Shown here: in pieces, positions 45,896 through 57,155 of the stretch
Layout: every line of letters begins with the position of its first letter
Position numbering within the stretch: the first letter of the stretch is position 1
Origin: Aedes albopictus
Taxonomy: Eukaryota > Arthropoda > Insecta > Diptera > Culicidae
Length of the DNA stretch: 64,000 nt
Assembly: GCF_035046485.1 (NCBI RefSeq)
Contig: NC_085136.1
Coordinates: 322,924,175-322,988,174, forward strand
Direction of reading: 5' to 3'
Made by a program: the position numbers and the translations under genes
The notes under the pieces: model-generated
What the model was told of the DNA's origin: nothing
Seen by the model: the letters and a program-made list of their open reading frames with translations, nothing else
The model's database searches: none

Positions 45896-46400
45896 ATTTT
45901 GCGCCGGAAATAGTTACTAAAGGTGAAAGTACACCTAAAAATATGATATATTTGCCTATAACTTTTTTGTTTTAAGATATAATGACTTGACATCTTCGGG
46001 AGAAATGTGTATTTTGACGTCCTGAACAAGTTTTTAGAAGATCACAAAACTGTAGGATTTTATCTGTTGAAGCTACACTGAAAAAACTAGTTTTAGGGGT
46101 ACTTCGCACAAAATGCTCCATATCTCGAAAACCGTAAGAGGTGGAGCTTTGACATGTTCTACGATTTTTGTTCTCTTATTATGGGCTACAACTTTGCCAA
46201 AGACGTTAAACCTCTAAAAAAATATTTCGAAAAAATAAAATTTTTATCTCACTTCTAGGGAGATTAATCATTTGTTACATTTTATCAAAAGACGCCTTTT
46301 AACATGCAGAAAAACTTTGTAGAACACGCCAAACCTCTAGAACCAACCTAAAAAAAAGTTATTTAATTTTGATCGTAAAATCATCGATTTCGAACACTGT

Positions 46401-47400
46401 GCCACGGTGGCTTTAGGGGAATTCCATGGGATCTCAAGGACGTTTAGGGTATATCAGGGGGTGCAGAAGGATATATGGAGGTCTCCGGAGTTTGTCAGGG
46501 GGACAGTAGGTCGGCTCCAGGAGCACTTTCTTTCCGTTGTGAGATTTGTGCCGTTATGCTAGGCGTAGCAAGCTTTCCCCTTTTCTTTTGCTCTATTTTC
46601 AGCTGCTAAACATACACGAGAAAGAGAAGAATGCAAAACGAGGCACTGGCTCTCTCGTTCATCTCGTTCAGTTTCTCAAGTTTATCAAATAGAATGAGTA
46701 AGATTAAAAGGAAAAAAATTGGCTACGCCAATGATTGTTATGCATTATGCCATTCTTCACACAGGACTGAGGGGTGCTTCAGTGGCTTTGCACGGGGTCT
46801 CAGGGGGTACCTAGAGATCTCAGGGGTGTTTCAAGGAAGTATCAGGTAGTTTCTGGGGGGCTCCAGCAGATCTCAGAGATATTTCAGGAGTCTCAGGGCA
46901 TATCGAGGGAGTACCTGGTCTCAAGGGCATTCAAGATGATCCCAAAGGGTTTCAGAAGAGCTGCAGGAGATTTCAGGGGGATTCCAAGGTCATTTCAGAG
47001 AGCTACTTTGACGTCTCATGAGCATTTCGGTGGCTCTTAGGGGATATTTAGAGTTATGGTTCTCAGGGGATATCTAAGAGGTTACAAAGGGTCTCTGGGG
47101 TGCTTCAGGATGATGAGGGTCTCAAGGATGATTCAAAGAGTCCCAGGGGGTTTCAGGAAGTTCCTGAAGGTCTCATAAGTGTTTCAGAACGTCTCAGGAA
47201 GTACCTGGAGGTTTTAGAGGGGTTCCAGGGGTCCCAGAGGGTTTCAAAGAGTATCAATGGTTTTCTAGAGGTTCCACGAGGCGCTTCAGTGGGTCTGAAG
47301 TGTAATCCAGTGGGTCAAAGGGGTGTTTTAGGGGGTCTTAGGTGGTCCAAGAGAGTATCAGGACCACTCGGGAAACTGGTAAGGGTCATTATGGTCTCCC
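46401..47400. repeat. 21-bp minisatellite block P, right part
   Basis: GTTTCAGG/GGTCTCAGG-sense units, with the segment ACAGTAGGTCGGCTCC and a hAT-type MITE (46559-46733) that also occur in block Q at the equivalent place. Confidence 0.75.
46559..46733. mobile_element. hAT-type MITE in block P
   Basis: Ends CTAGGCGTAGCAAGCTT and GGCTACGCCAATG. This is the equivalent of the better preserved copy at 51309-51407. It is longer here through a different interior. Confidence 0.6.
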
Positions 47401-47679
47401 CAAAGCAAGTCTGCCATGTTTGCAGCTGCAGGCTACGCAGCTAAACTTGAGGGTGCGATGTGCACAAGCCCCTCTCTGAAGCAATTCTTGTTTGGTGGTT
47501 CCGGAGAAATGAAGGCTTTGGCGACCATGGGAATGTTGATTTGAGGGTCGAGGAAAGAGTAGTCCTGGCTTTTACTTTTGTTGTAGAAGACGGTCCTTAA
47601 CCCCACACTCCCTAGAGCTCCCTGTTCAGGTGTTTGTTGTTTGTTGGGCAGATTATCCACTCAAAAAAAGGGGGCTTCA
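47401..47679. other. Unassigned segment between array and SINE
   Basis: Non-array sequence with no recognised coding motif; probably a dispersed-repeat fragment. A minus-strand ORF (47660-47433) is not recognisable. Confidence 0.4.
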
Positions 47680-47689
47680 GGGAAATTCA

Positions 47690-47963
47690 TGGGGTCTCCA
47701 GCTAGCCTACTGGTTAAGGCTATGGATCGTCAATCTGGAGACGGCGGGTTCGATTCCCGTTCCGGTCGGGAAAATTTTCTCGACTCCCTGGGCATAGTGT
47801 ATCATTGTACTTGCCACACAATGTTCAATTTCATGCAATGGCAGGCAAAGAAAGCCCTCCAATTAATAACTGTGGAAGTGCTCAAAGAACACTAAGTTGG
47901 AGAGAGGCAGGCCAAGTTCCAGTGGGAACGTAGAGCCATACAGAAGAAGAAGAAGAAGAAGAA
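47690..47963 (+). mobile_element. Feilai-type SINE, full length
   Basis: A 10-bp target duplication GGGAAATTCA flanks it (47680-47689 and 47964-47973). The head has an A box (TAGCCTACTGGTTAAGGC) and a B box (GGGTTCGATTCCC). The body reads GCATAGTGTATCATTGTACT, GTGGAAGTGCTCAAAGAACA and CAGTGGGAACGTAGAGCC, and ends in a (GAA)n tail. This agrees with the Aedes Feilai family as I know it. Intact ends and a perfect duplication indicate a fairly young insertion. Confidence 0.9.
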
Positions 47964-47973
47964 GGGAAATTCA

Positions 47974-48370
47974 ACGGGGCACTTCAGAAGGCCCCACGTG
48001 CGTTCAAATTGGTTTCAGGGGAACTTTAGGGGGTCCTAAAAATTTTCAGGGGCATACATTGAGGTCTCAGATGCCTTTCATCTCTCAGAGTATCTGTGAA
48101 ATTTCAGAGGTATTTCCCTCTTCAAACGCCTCTGAAATGCCATGAACCACCTTTGAATACATAATTGCATTGAACCATATCTTAATCCCAGTAATCCTTT
48201 CGAAATGCCTCTGAAACCCCTTGGAATTCTCCTTGAACATTTCTGAAACCACCACTCCTCAAACGTCCCTGAAAACCCTTCGATGCGCTCTTGAAATGCT
48301 CTCAAATGGCCACGAAACCTCTTAGAACATCCTTAAACCATTTCTAACCCTGTGGAAGTCCCAGAAGCTC
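47974..48370. repeat. 21-bp minisatellite array with orientation flip
   Basis: GTTTCAGGGG-sense units to about 48115, then the CCTCTGAAATGCC sense to about 48340. A small inverted pair. Confidence 0.65.
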
Positions 48371-48472
48371 TTTAACCCTCCTTTGGAATTAGGGGCTGTC
48401 CATAAACCACGTGGTCATTTTTTCCTGAACTTTAGACCCCCCCCTCCCCCACCGTGGTCTTGCGTGGTTTTA

Positions 48473-48557
48473 GGCTAGTAGGATGTTAGGATCAATATGA
48501 CCCAGACAGGCACATTATGCCATCGTGGTGAAAAAAAAACTTAACATCTTAGGAGGG
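48473..48557. mobile_element. TTAA-type MITE, second copy
   Basis: The reverse-orientation relative of 4637-4732 (ATCAATATGACC, CAGACAGGCAC, GCCATCGTGGTG). Bounded by TTTA (48469-48472) and TTAA (48558-48561). Confidence 0.6.
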
Positions 48558-48600
48558 TTAATACCAAAATGTGGTGCGCGACATAGTTGTAGATTTTTGT

Positions 48601-48780
48601 TTTTCCTACAGTTTTCACCAAGGATGCGAAATTCTAACTCTCATATTTACGGCGTAAAATTGTTAGTACCACCTACTCATACTAGACGATCACATTTTAC
48701 GATCGTTTAGTATAAGTAGGTGGTACTAGCGCCGTAAATATTAAGATGAGACGCCATACTTGGTGAACATTTTAGGAAAA
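48601..48780. mobile_element. 180-bp palindromic MITE
   Basis: Nested complementary arms: TTTTCCTACAGTTTTCACCA with its partner near 48760-48780, ATTTACGGCG/CGCCGTAAAT, and TAGTACCACCTACTCATACT with its partner at 48706-48727. No coding capacity. Confidence 0.75.
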
Positions 48781-49579
48781 GCAATAAATAACATGTTTGC
48801 TAAACATAGCATTTTAATATTTTGCTTCTAAATTGATTTATAGACAAATGAGTGAAACGATTGCCAAATGATCGAAAACATTGTTTATCATCAATAAAAT
48901 CACTCGATTTTTTCCTTTCCTGAGTTCACTCATATTATTTTTATTCTGTTAGCACAGAAATATGTGACATGGAATCTTAGGCAAACTGGACTTTAAAAAA
49001 CTGCATAAATAATCATATTGTAGACTAAACATGTACTTAAATTAGCTGTGATTATGCAATTTTGCAGTATTTATGATAGAAAAGCGAGAAAATATCCAAA
49101 ATAAATTAGAAAAAGATTGTCTTGGAAAATTTTCATTAAATTTTATTTTGCACAACACGTTGACAAAACCTCGTTTTCTTGTACTCAGCATTAGCGTGGT
49201 GCTAGCGGTGGTGGACAACCGCATGACTTTCGGAAGGTTAAAGAGCACTAAATATCTTTGTACTCAATGCATGGCCTTTTCTAATGTTATTTCTTTTTCA
49301 AGATACAGGTTGTTTGTAAGGACTCTGAAGGGACAAGACAATTTTTCATAATGTAGACAGAAAAAAAATCTACTAAGCCAGTTGAATCAAAGTAAATGTT
49401 ATGCTTTGGAACAGACAGAAAAAATAAAATACCAAATAAAAAAAACCACGTGGTTTGGTCGCGAACCCCCCACCCCCCTCAGTGGCTTTTCGTGGTCTTT
49501 TCCCAGACCCCCCCCTCCCCCCCCCAATGACCACGTGGTTTATGGATGGCCCCATTAAGGTCATTTTAACCCAAACCGG

Positions 49580-49814
49580 TAAAGGGTTTCTAGAGCCCTT
49601 GGTAATTTGGCGAAGTAATCCCAACAGGGTAATAAACTTCATAAAACGAGTTGTGCCTAGTTGGGATCAGGTGTTACATCAACCATTGTCCATCACAGCT
49701 CAATTGTGACAGGATATTTGACTAGCACCAAATTAAATATGGGTCATACCACAATATTCCTAAATAATGGACGCAGTGGTTAAAAGGCTCTACAGATGAG
49801 GAAAAAAAAAAAAA
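49580..49814 (+). mobile_element. 5'-truncated poly(A) retrotransposon (235 bp)
   Basis: An 11-bp direct repeat ACCCAAACCGG flanks it (49569-49579 and 49815-49825), and it ends in about 13 A. This is the hallmark of target-primed reverse transcription. The 235 bp look like 3' UTR and I cannot name the parent element. Confidence 0.8.
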
Positions 49815-50154
49815 ACCCAAACCGGACACTACGTCAGCGAGCTGCTGCCAACGAGATGCAAAAGGAAGGTTAAAACATCCCTGAAATACCTTAGAACGAA
49901 ACCTGAAACCCCCGTAACCCTATTGAAACGCCCCTGAAACCTCTTGTAACATCTCTGGAACGCCTCTTAAACCCATGGGGCCTTGGAATGGCCACGAAAT
50001 ACCCTGAAAACTCCTGGAATGCTTTTGAGACCCCCCCCCCCCCCCCCGAAATCCCCTGGAACATCCCTGGCACGCATTTGAAACAAAATGAAACTCCATA
50101 GAACGTCCATGAAAACCCCTGAGATCGTTGGAACCACCGTTGGAATGCCCCTTA

Positions 50155-50290
50155 GGGCTTTGTGGTCGTGCGGTTGGCGGCGTCAGCTGCCAAGGCGTAT
50201 CGTCAGCCTCGAAGTGTGAGTTCGATTTCCACTTCAGTAAATGAAAACTTTTCGTCAAACGAAGAATTCACGAAAATGGGCCAGTGCTGA
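50155..50290 (+). mobile_element. tRNA-derived SINE in block Q
   Basis: The best copy of this SINE in the window: GGGCTTTGTGGTCGTGCGGT (A box), GAGTTCGATTTCC (B box), a short body with AACTTTTCGTCAAACGA and ATGGGCCAGTGCTGAATCC. The flanks are array units without a clear duplication. Confidence 0.75.
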
Positions 50291-51308
50291 ATCCCCTGCA
50301 ACCACATGCAACGTGCGTGAATCCCCTGAAGTTCCTTAAGACAACCCTGGAATGCCTATGAAACGTCCTAAAACCCCATGAAACACCCCTGGAAAACTCT
50401 TGGCGCCTCCTAAATCTTCCCGAATATCCCATTAAAACACAAATAAAGCCTCCCTGGAATAGCACAGGAACGTTCCTGAAACTCTCTGAAATCCCTTGGA
50501 ACACCCTGGAGCGTTTCTGGAACTTCCAGAAACCTCTTTGATTGACTCTTAAACCATCTGAAGCCTCTAGAACATCCGTGGAACGCCCCTGGAACATCCT
50601 TAATCGCTGGAATAACCTTGAAACGATCCTGAAATCTCCTGAAACGCTCCAGAAGCACCCTGAAACATCCCTGAAACGCCTCACAGACCCCCATAAATCT
50701 CTTAGATCCTATGAAACACCCGTGAACCCTTGAAAATCCCTGGAGCGCTCATGAAACCCTCTGGTGCACCCCAAGTATGCCCTCAAACATTTCTATAACA
50801 CCTCTCAAACTCCTTGCAGTGCTCCATTAGGGAAGATTCAAATATTACGTCCAGCGTTTTAAGGGTTTTTAAGTCCCCCTCTCCACTCTGTCACGCCATT
50901 TTCGTGCATAAGAATATGAAATTACATCAACGACAACAAGGCAATGGCGGTAACTTTCATAGAAAAGAGCAGAGGGAGGTTGCAGGCGCTTGTTATGGGG
51001 TCCCAGAGGGTTTCAGGAGTTACCATAGTCATCTCAAGGGGTTTCAGGTGGTTCCATGGGGTCTAAGGAGGTTTCATGGGGTCTAAAGAGGTTTCAGGAG
51101 GCTCAGTGGCGTTTTAGAAAGTCTCAGAAAAGTTCCAGGGAACCTCAGAGGCACTTCAAGGGGCCTTAGGAATGTTTTTGGGAGTCTCAATGGCGTTTCA
51201 GGGGGTCTTAGTAATCCAAGATATCTCAAGGGCCCTACGGAATGATTATGAGGAACAGTAGGTCGGCGCCAGAGACACATTCTCCTTCCTTTATGAAGCC
51301 ATTATTAT

Positions 51309-51407
51309 CTTTGGCGTAGCAAGCTTTTTCTCTTTTCTTACTCAGTCCAGATCTTTCTTGGGTTAACCAAGGTGAATGAGTGGGAAAAGAAGTTGGCTAC
51401 GCCAATG
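51309..51407. mobile_element. 99-bp hAT-type MITE in block Q
   Basis: Ends CTTTGGCGTAGCAAGCTT and, reversed, CATTGGCGTAGCCAACTT. The flanking 8-mers ATTATTAT and ATTACTAT differ by one base. The terminal GGCGTAGC core is shared with the 7.3-kb element at 52628. Confidence 0.8.
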
Positions 51408-52060
51408 ATTACTATGCATTGTGTCGTTCTTCGCACAGAACTCAGGGGTGCTTCAACGGACTCCAAAGGGTCTCAGGGGGTACCTGGAGATCTCAGAGAT
51501 GTTTCAAGGAAGATCCAAGTAGTTTCTGGGAGGCTTCATGGGGTCTTAGAGGTGTTCCAGGAGATTTTAGGGACAATTTCAGCCTGGTATCTGGAGGTCT
51601 CTCTTAGACGACTCCTGGGAGTTCAGAAAGGCTCCAGGAGCGTTTCAGAGCAACCCAGGTTTCAGGTACACTCCAAGGTCATTTCAAGGGGCCACCTTGA
51701 GGTCTCATGCGCATTTCGGTGGCTGTCAGTGGGTATATGGAGTTCTCAGGGGGTTCTAGTAGGTCTTAAGGGGTTTCAAGGAGGTTTCAGGGGGTCTCGG
51801 AGGATAATGTAGACCTTAGGGATGATCCAGGGGATCCCATGGAGTTTCAAGGGGTTTCTGGAGGTCTCAGGAGCGTTTCAGGGTATCCTGGAGGTTTCAG
51901 AGGAATTATGTTATCAAACGCCCCTGAAACCTCTCGTAATGCCTTTAAAACTTTCCTGAAACCCCTTATAATATCATTTAAAGGCCCCTGGGATCGCTCA
52001 AAATCGCCCTTCAAAACCTTGGAACGCCTCTGAAATACCTTTAATACTATTGAAACTACA

Positions 52061-52559
52061 GCCAAACAGTCAGTTCCTGGAATCTCCTGAATTTTCATTA
52101 AAACCCTGAATTGATTTGCGCACAAAATTTTCTAGATTTTTGCTTTCTTTAATTTATGCTCATTTTTATTTGTGGAGTGGACCTGGGTATACTATTTTAT
52201 TGTCACACTTCTCTAAAAACCTAAACTAATTCGACATCTTTAACACTTTTTTGAGATAGAATTACATGATAACTTCAACCTCTACAACCTGCCCCCATAT
52301 CGATTTCCACATCCATCCGTGTTAAAATTGTTGATGCATATCAGTCGCGCCCGTTGAAAAATTGCTACCAATTGCTCAAAACTTTCCCCAAATTAAGACG
52401 TCGCCGGCACCAAAGTATGATAAATTGCAGCCTTCCTGGCGGTGACGATTAATCACTCTTAAAGTTGAAGTTCCCGCCACCGAACTTTCTTGGAATGATG
52501 AAATTTCACCGTTGACATACAACCGCGTTCTTTCGCGATTTGGCTTATAAGCAAAAGCT
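52061..52559. other. Unassigned, possibly unique DNA
   Basis: No arrays or known repeats. Contains GACGATTAATCACTCTTAAA and other mixed-composition sequence. No gene recognised. Confidence 0.4.
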
Positions 52560-52627
52560 TATGCCGTTACGTTCCTACTGGGGCAAAGCCTGTTCTTCTC
52601 CAAGTGTTCTATGGGCACTATCATAGT
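52560..52627 (-). mobile_element. Feilai-like SINE, 3' part (split by the 7.3-kb element)
   Basis: In reverse complement this reads AGTGCCCATAGAACACTTGG and CCCAGTAGGAACGTAACGGC, the Feilai-type 3' body. It joins the 5' part at 59949-60158 once the 7.3-kb insertion and one 8-bp duplicate are removed. Confidence 0.8.
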
Positions 52628-52789
52628 CAAGGGCGTAGCCAGCTTTTTGGCCAGGGGGGGGGGCGAGCACCCTTACACTGAAAACCACATTGCAGAAACA
52701 AGGAGTTCAAATACTTCATCATTAAACATAAAAAATAAAAGTGAAGTATGAAATATGGGTTATTAACAGGAATGGTTCAATGGAAGAAT

Positions 52790-53970
52790 CATATATGATT
52801 ATAATCCTGAGGAATTCCTCAAGATATTGCTTCAGGAATTTCTTAACAAATGCCATCATGAATTTGAATTTATCCAGCAGTTTCTCCAGAAATTTCTTTA
52901 ATACTTTTCCAGGTCATTTTAATGTAGATATTCCAGAAGAAATTACCTTCGGAAAACTTGCAGTAATTCCGTTGGGAATACCTTCAGAATTTTTTTCAAT
53001 AATTCCTCCAGAAGTTTTATTACAAATTTCACCATGCATTCTTTTGAGAATTTCCCCAGTAATTCTTTACAAATATCATTCTTAATTCCACCAGAAATCC
53101 GTTTGAGAAGCTCCAGAAAATACTTTAAGAATTTCCTCGGGGATTTTTTTTCCAAAATTTCAATCAAACTAAGATTCCTTTCCTTGAGGAATACCCTAAG
53201 AAATTTTTGGAGAAATTTCTTCGAAAAATCCAGTAATGAATTCCTTCGGAATAACGGGAAAAAAATCTTTGAAAATTTCTAAAGGAATTCCTTCGGAAAT
53301 TCCTGGAGGAATATCCTAGAGGAATGCATTCGGAGATTTTTAAAGGAATCAATTTAAAAAAAATTCAGGAATGTATTTCGAAAATACATGAGGAATTCCA
53401 CCTGAAATTCCTTGACAAATTCTTCAGAAATTTCTTGAGGAATTCCTTCATTTCTAAAGCTCCTTGAGAAATTCCATAAGACATTCCTTCGAGAGTTCTT
53501 TTACGATTTCCTTTAGAAGATTCTTCGGGAATTCCTTGAGGAATTTCTTTGAAATAGATTTAGAATATTCCTTGAGGAACTCCTTCGGAGTTTTCGCGAG
53601 GATTTCCTCTGAAAATTCATTGAGGAATGCCTTCAAAAATTCTTGGAGGAATTCATCCGGAAATTTCTGTGAGAATTCCTTCCCAAATTCCTGAAGCAAT
53701 TCATTCTAAAATATTGAAAAAAAAATCACAAAAAGTCTCTTGAGATATCCCTTCTGAAATTCCATAAGGAATTACTTTAAAAATCTTTCAAAACTTCCTT
53801 GAAAAAATATTTCGGAAATTCCTGAAGAAATGCTTTTTGTGATTTTTTATTTCCTAGAGGAACTCATTCGGAAATTCTTTGAAGAGCTCCTTTAAAAATG
53901 CCTTGATAAGGAAAATTCGGAAATTGTTAAAGGTGTTCGTTTGGAATTTTTTTTGACATATATCTGAAAT
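52790..53970. repeat. 24-bp array, left arm, outer part
   Basis: Degenerate units. The sense changes at about 53170 from a CCAGAAATTTCT type to a GGAGGAATTCCTTCGGAAAT type. ORFs on both strands (for example 53699-53454) reflect the unit, not genes. Confidence 0.7.
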
Positions 53971-53979
53971 GCCATATGG

Positions 53980-55112
53980 CAGAGGTTCCCAAACTTTTCG
54001 CTACCGCGGCGCCCTTTGATATTTTCGAAAATTTCGCGGCGCACCAACAGATAATATTCATTATTTTGAAACAACTTTAGCTGAAAAACTTAAATGTAAA
54101 ATTATGAAGATTTTTCAGTTCCATGTTTTCTCAAAATCCAAAAAAATGTGTTTTTTTACAAAATTGCTTAGGGATGTCATATTTATCTATCGCACTAACT
54201 AAACAAATACGTAAAAAAATTGTTTTTACATTTAAATCTAGCTGCTGATTTCAAATAATTCAACCAAAACAGTAAAACTATCGCAATACTTTGATAGTTC
54301 CGGGTGAATTAAAAGGATTTTACAGAATTTTATTAAAATCTAAGATTTCTGCGGGAATTAATAACCTTTCAAAGATAGTTAGTAAACAATGTAGTGTGGA
54401 AAATTTCAGCAAACCAAGATACAAACATAGAATGGTGAGGACCAGGCTGATTATGGGTCATTCATTACCATGTGTTTGATCATTATGTCTTGAGAAAGGC
54501 TTCATATTAGTTTTGGATAACTATTTTTGAACGACCATTGAAAAAATTGATAAACTTTCAGGAGTGTCTTTGATGCAAAAAAAAAAATATAAAAAATGTC
54601 CGAATTTCGAGTTCCTTTAAAATCAATAGTTATGTTCTTAGTTTTCCATCACTTTTCATCAGGATTAAAAAAATCATTTTTGAGATGTGCTTACTAACAC
54701 GAAACCGATAATTTGCAGAAGTATTCTCTGATAGTGATAGTGATTAGTAACTCAAAGACCGGAAGACTCACGGAAATTACTATGGAAAGATCTAATAATT
54801 ACTTTTAATTAAAAGCTGTTAGTAGAATCGAAAACTCAACTGTAGCATTGGAAATCTAACTATCGTTTCTAGAATCTTACCAAAAATTTCCCAAAACTCC
54901 CAAAATTCAAAAGTTTGATCTAAATCAAAATGTTTGCCATAAGTTCCATAGAACAGCACAAGTAATACTTCCAAGTTCCAAAAAACAAAAAATACGTTCC
55001 CATATTGATGTTTTTATTTTTTTCTATTTGATTTGATTCAAGAGCCTGCGGCGCACCAGCGAAATGTTCACGGCGCACCAGGGCGCCGCGGCGCACAGTT
55101 TGGGAAGCACTG
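53980..55112. mobile_element. 1133-bp hAT-like element nested in the left arm
   Basis: A perfect 8-bp duplication CCATATGG lies at 53972-53979 and 55113-55120. The ends are CAGAGGTTCCCAAAC and, reversed, CAGTGCTTCCCAAAC, followed by GCGGCGC-rich subterminal copies (CGCGGCGCACCA near 54035, GGCGCACCAG near 55052 and 55072, GCGGCGCAC near 55088). The AT-rich interior has no transposase. Confidence 0.9.
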
Positions 55113-55120
55113 CCATATGG

Positions 55121-57131
55121 AATACCTTCGAAAATTTTGCGAGAAATTGTTTGATAAGTTCGTTGAGGATTTTTTTCGGTTTTTTTTATAAATCTTTACG
55201 CAATTCCTCAAGGAATTTCAGCGAAAGATCCTTGAGAAGTTTCTTCGGAAATTCCTCAAGAAATTTCTTCAAAAATGTATTGCGGAACTCCTACGAAAAC
55301 TTGAGAAACTTCTTCAAACATTCCTTCAGAAAGACGTTTGGGGATTATGTGAGAAAATCCTAAGGAAATTTTTTGAGGACAACCGTCAAAAATTTTTGGA
55401 GGAATTCATTCGGATATTTTTGGAGGTATTTCAAAGTAAATCCATAAGAAATTTCTTTGGAAATTCCGGGAGGGGGTTCTTTGGAAATTTGTAGAGGAAT
55501 TCCTTCGGAAATTCAGGAGAAAATCCTTTGAAAATTCCAGGAGAAATTCCTTTGAAAATTCCTGGAGGAAATCCTACGGAAATTCCTGGACAAGCTCCTC
55601 CTGAAACTCATGGAGGAATTCTTCGGGAAAATCCTGGAGGAATTGCCTCGGAAATTCTTGGAGGAATTCCTTCGAGAAATCGTGGAAGATTTTCTTCGGG
55701 AATTTCTGGAGGAATTTCTTCGGAAATTCCTGGAGTAATTTCTTCGGAAATACCTGGAGGAATTCATTCCTGAAATTTCTGGAGGAATTCCTTCGGTAAT
55801 TCATGGAGAAATTCCTTCAGAAAATCCTTGAGCGATTCCTTGACAAAAGTCCTGGAGGAATTCCTTCTGAAATTTATGGAGGAACTCCTTCGGAAATTCG
55901 TGAAGGAATTCTTGGAGAAATTCTTTCGAAAATTCCTGGTGGAATTCCTTCGGACATTCATGAATGAATTCCTTCGGAAATTCCGGCAGGAACTCCTTTG
56001 AAAATTCCAGGTGAAATTCCTTTGAAAATCCCTGGAGGAATTCCACCGGAAATTACTGCAGGAATTCCCTCGGAAATTTCAGAAGGAAATCTTTCGGAAA
56101 TTGCTGGAAGATTTCCTTCGGAAATTCCTGAAGGAATTCCTTCGGAAATTTATAAAGGAATTCCTTTGGAAATTCCAGGAGGAATTCCTTCGGAAATTGC
56201 TGAAGGAATTTCTTCGAAAATCCCTGGAGGATCTCCTTCGGAAATTCCTGGAGGATCTCCTCCGGAAATTTCTGAAGAAATTCATCCGGAAATTCATGGA
56301 TGAATTTCTCAGGAAATTCCTGGAGGAATCCCTTTGAAAATTCGTGGAGGAATTTCTTCAGAAATTCGTGAATGAATTCTTTCGCAAAATTCCCGGAGGA
56401 ATTCCTTCGGAAATTCATGGAGGGATTCCGTCGGAAAATTTCTGGGGGAACTCCTTTGGAAATTCATGTAAGAATTCCTTCGGAAAATTCTTTAGAAATT
56501 CCTTCGCAAAATTCCTGGAGGGATTCATTCGGAAATTCATGGAGGAATTCCTTCGGACAATCATGGAGGAATTCCTTCGGAAATTCCAGGAGGACATCCT
56601 TAAACATTCCAAGAGGAATTCCTTTGAAAATTCCTAGAAGAATTTCTTCAGAAATTCTTGGAGGAATTCCTCCGGAAATTCCTCGAGGAATTTCTTCGGA
56701 AATTCGTAGAGGAATCCCGTCGGAAAATTTCTGGAGGAATTCCTTCGGAAATTCATGGAGGGATTTCTTCGGATATTCATGAAGGAATTCCTTCAGAAAT
56801 TCCAGGAGGAAATTCTTTGAAAATTCCAAGAGGAATTCCCTTGAAAATTACTGGAAGAATTCCTTTGAAAATTCCTGGAGGAATTCCTCCGGAAATCCCT
56901 CGAGTAATTCCTCCAGTAATTTATGGAGGAATTTTTCCGAAATTTCCTGGAGGAATTTCTCTGGAAGTTCCTGGAGGATTTCCCTCCGAAATTCCTAGAG
57001 GAATTGCCTCGGAAATTCCTGGAGGAATTCTCTCGGAAATACATGGAGGAATTCATTCGGAAAATCCTGAAAGAATTCCTTCGCAAAATTCCTGGTGAAA
57101 TTACATCGGCAATACATGGAGAAATTCCTTT
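55121..57131. repeat. 24-bp array, left arm, regular part
   Basis: Units close to GGAGGAATTCCT plus TCGGAAATTCCT in tandem, conserved enough that both strands stay open for long stretches, giving repeats such as EFLRKFLE and EFPKEFLQ of eight residues. I regard these as translated repeat, not proteins. Confidence 0.9.
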
Positions 57132-57155
57132 GGAAATTTCTAAAGGAATTTCTCC
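57118..57155. repeat. Centre of symmetry of the foldback element
   Basis: GGAGAAATTCCTTT (57118-57131) and its exact complement (57142-57155) surround a 10-bp loop at the place where the array orientation reverses. Confidence 0.75.

Larger units (their letters stand above)
44077..46400. mobile_element. 2.3-kb element with about 730-bp inverted-repeat arms
   Basis: The left arm (44077 to about 44812) and right arm (about 45676-46400) are reverse complements, very similar by eye. They start CACAGTGTTCGAAATCGATG on the left and ACAGTGTTCGAAATCGATGA on the right strand. GCCACG lies immediately outside both ends (44071-44076 and 46401-46406). The unique centre (about 860 bp) has no transposase. 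Each arm carries a tRNA-like segment. It interrupts block P; block Q at about 51235 lacks it. Confidence 0.85.
48392..49553. mobile_element. GGGGCTGTCCATAAACC MITE enlarged by nested insertions
   Basis: The ends match at GGGGC, then CCATAAACCACGTGGTCA, on both strands and are flanked by ATTA (48388-48391 and 49554-49557). C-rich blocks lie just inside both ends. The interior holds a TTAA MITE (48473-48557), a 180-bp palindrome (48601-48780) and AT-rich DNA. The element is much longer than its 165-bp relative at 32862. Confidence 0.8.
49866..52060. repeat. 21-bp minisatellite block Q
   Basis: CCTGAAAC-sense array to about 50810, a central non-array segment (TTCAAATATTACGTCCA, CCACTCTGTCACGCCATT), a GTTTCAGG-sense array to about 51900, then a short CCTGAAAC-sense stretch. 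It is paralogous to block P, sharing the SINE, central segment, ACAGTAGGTCGGCGCC and hAT MITE in the same order, but lacking the 2.3-kb element. Confidence 0.8.
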
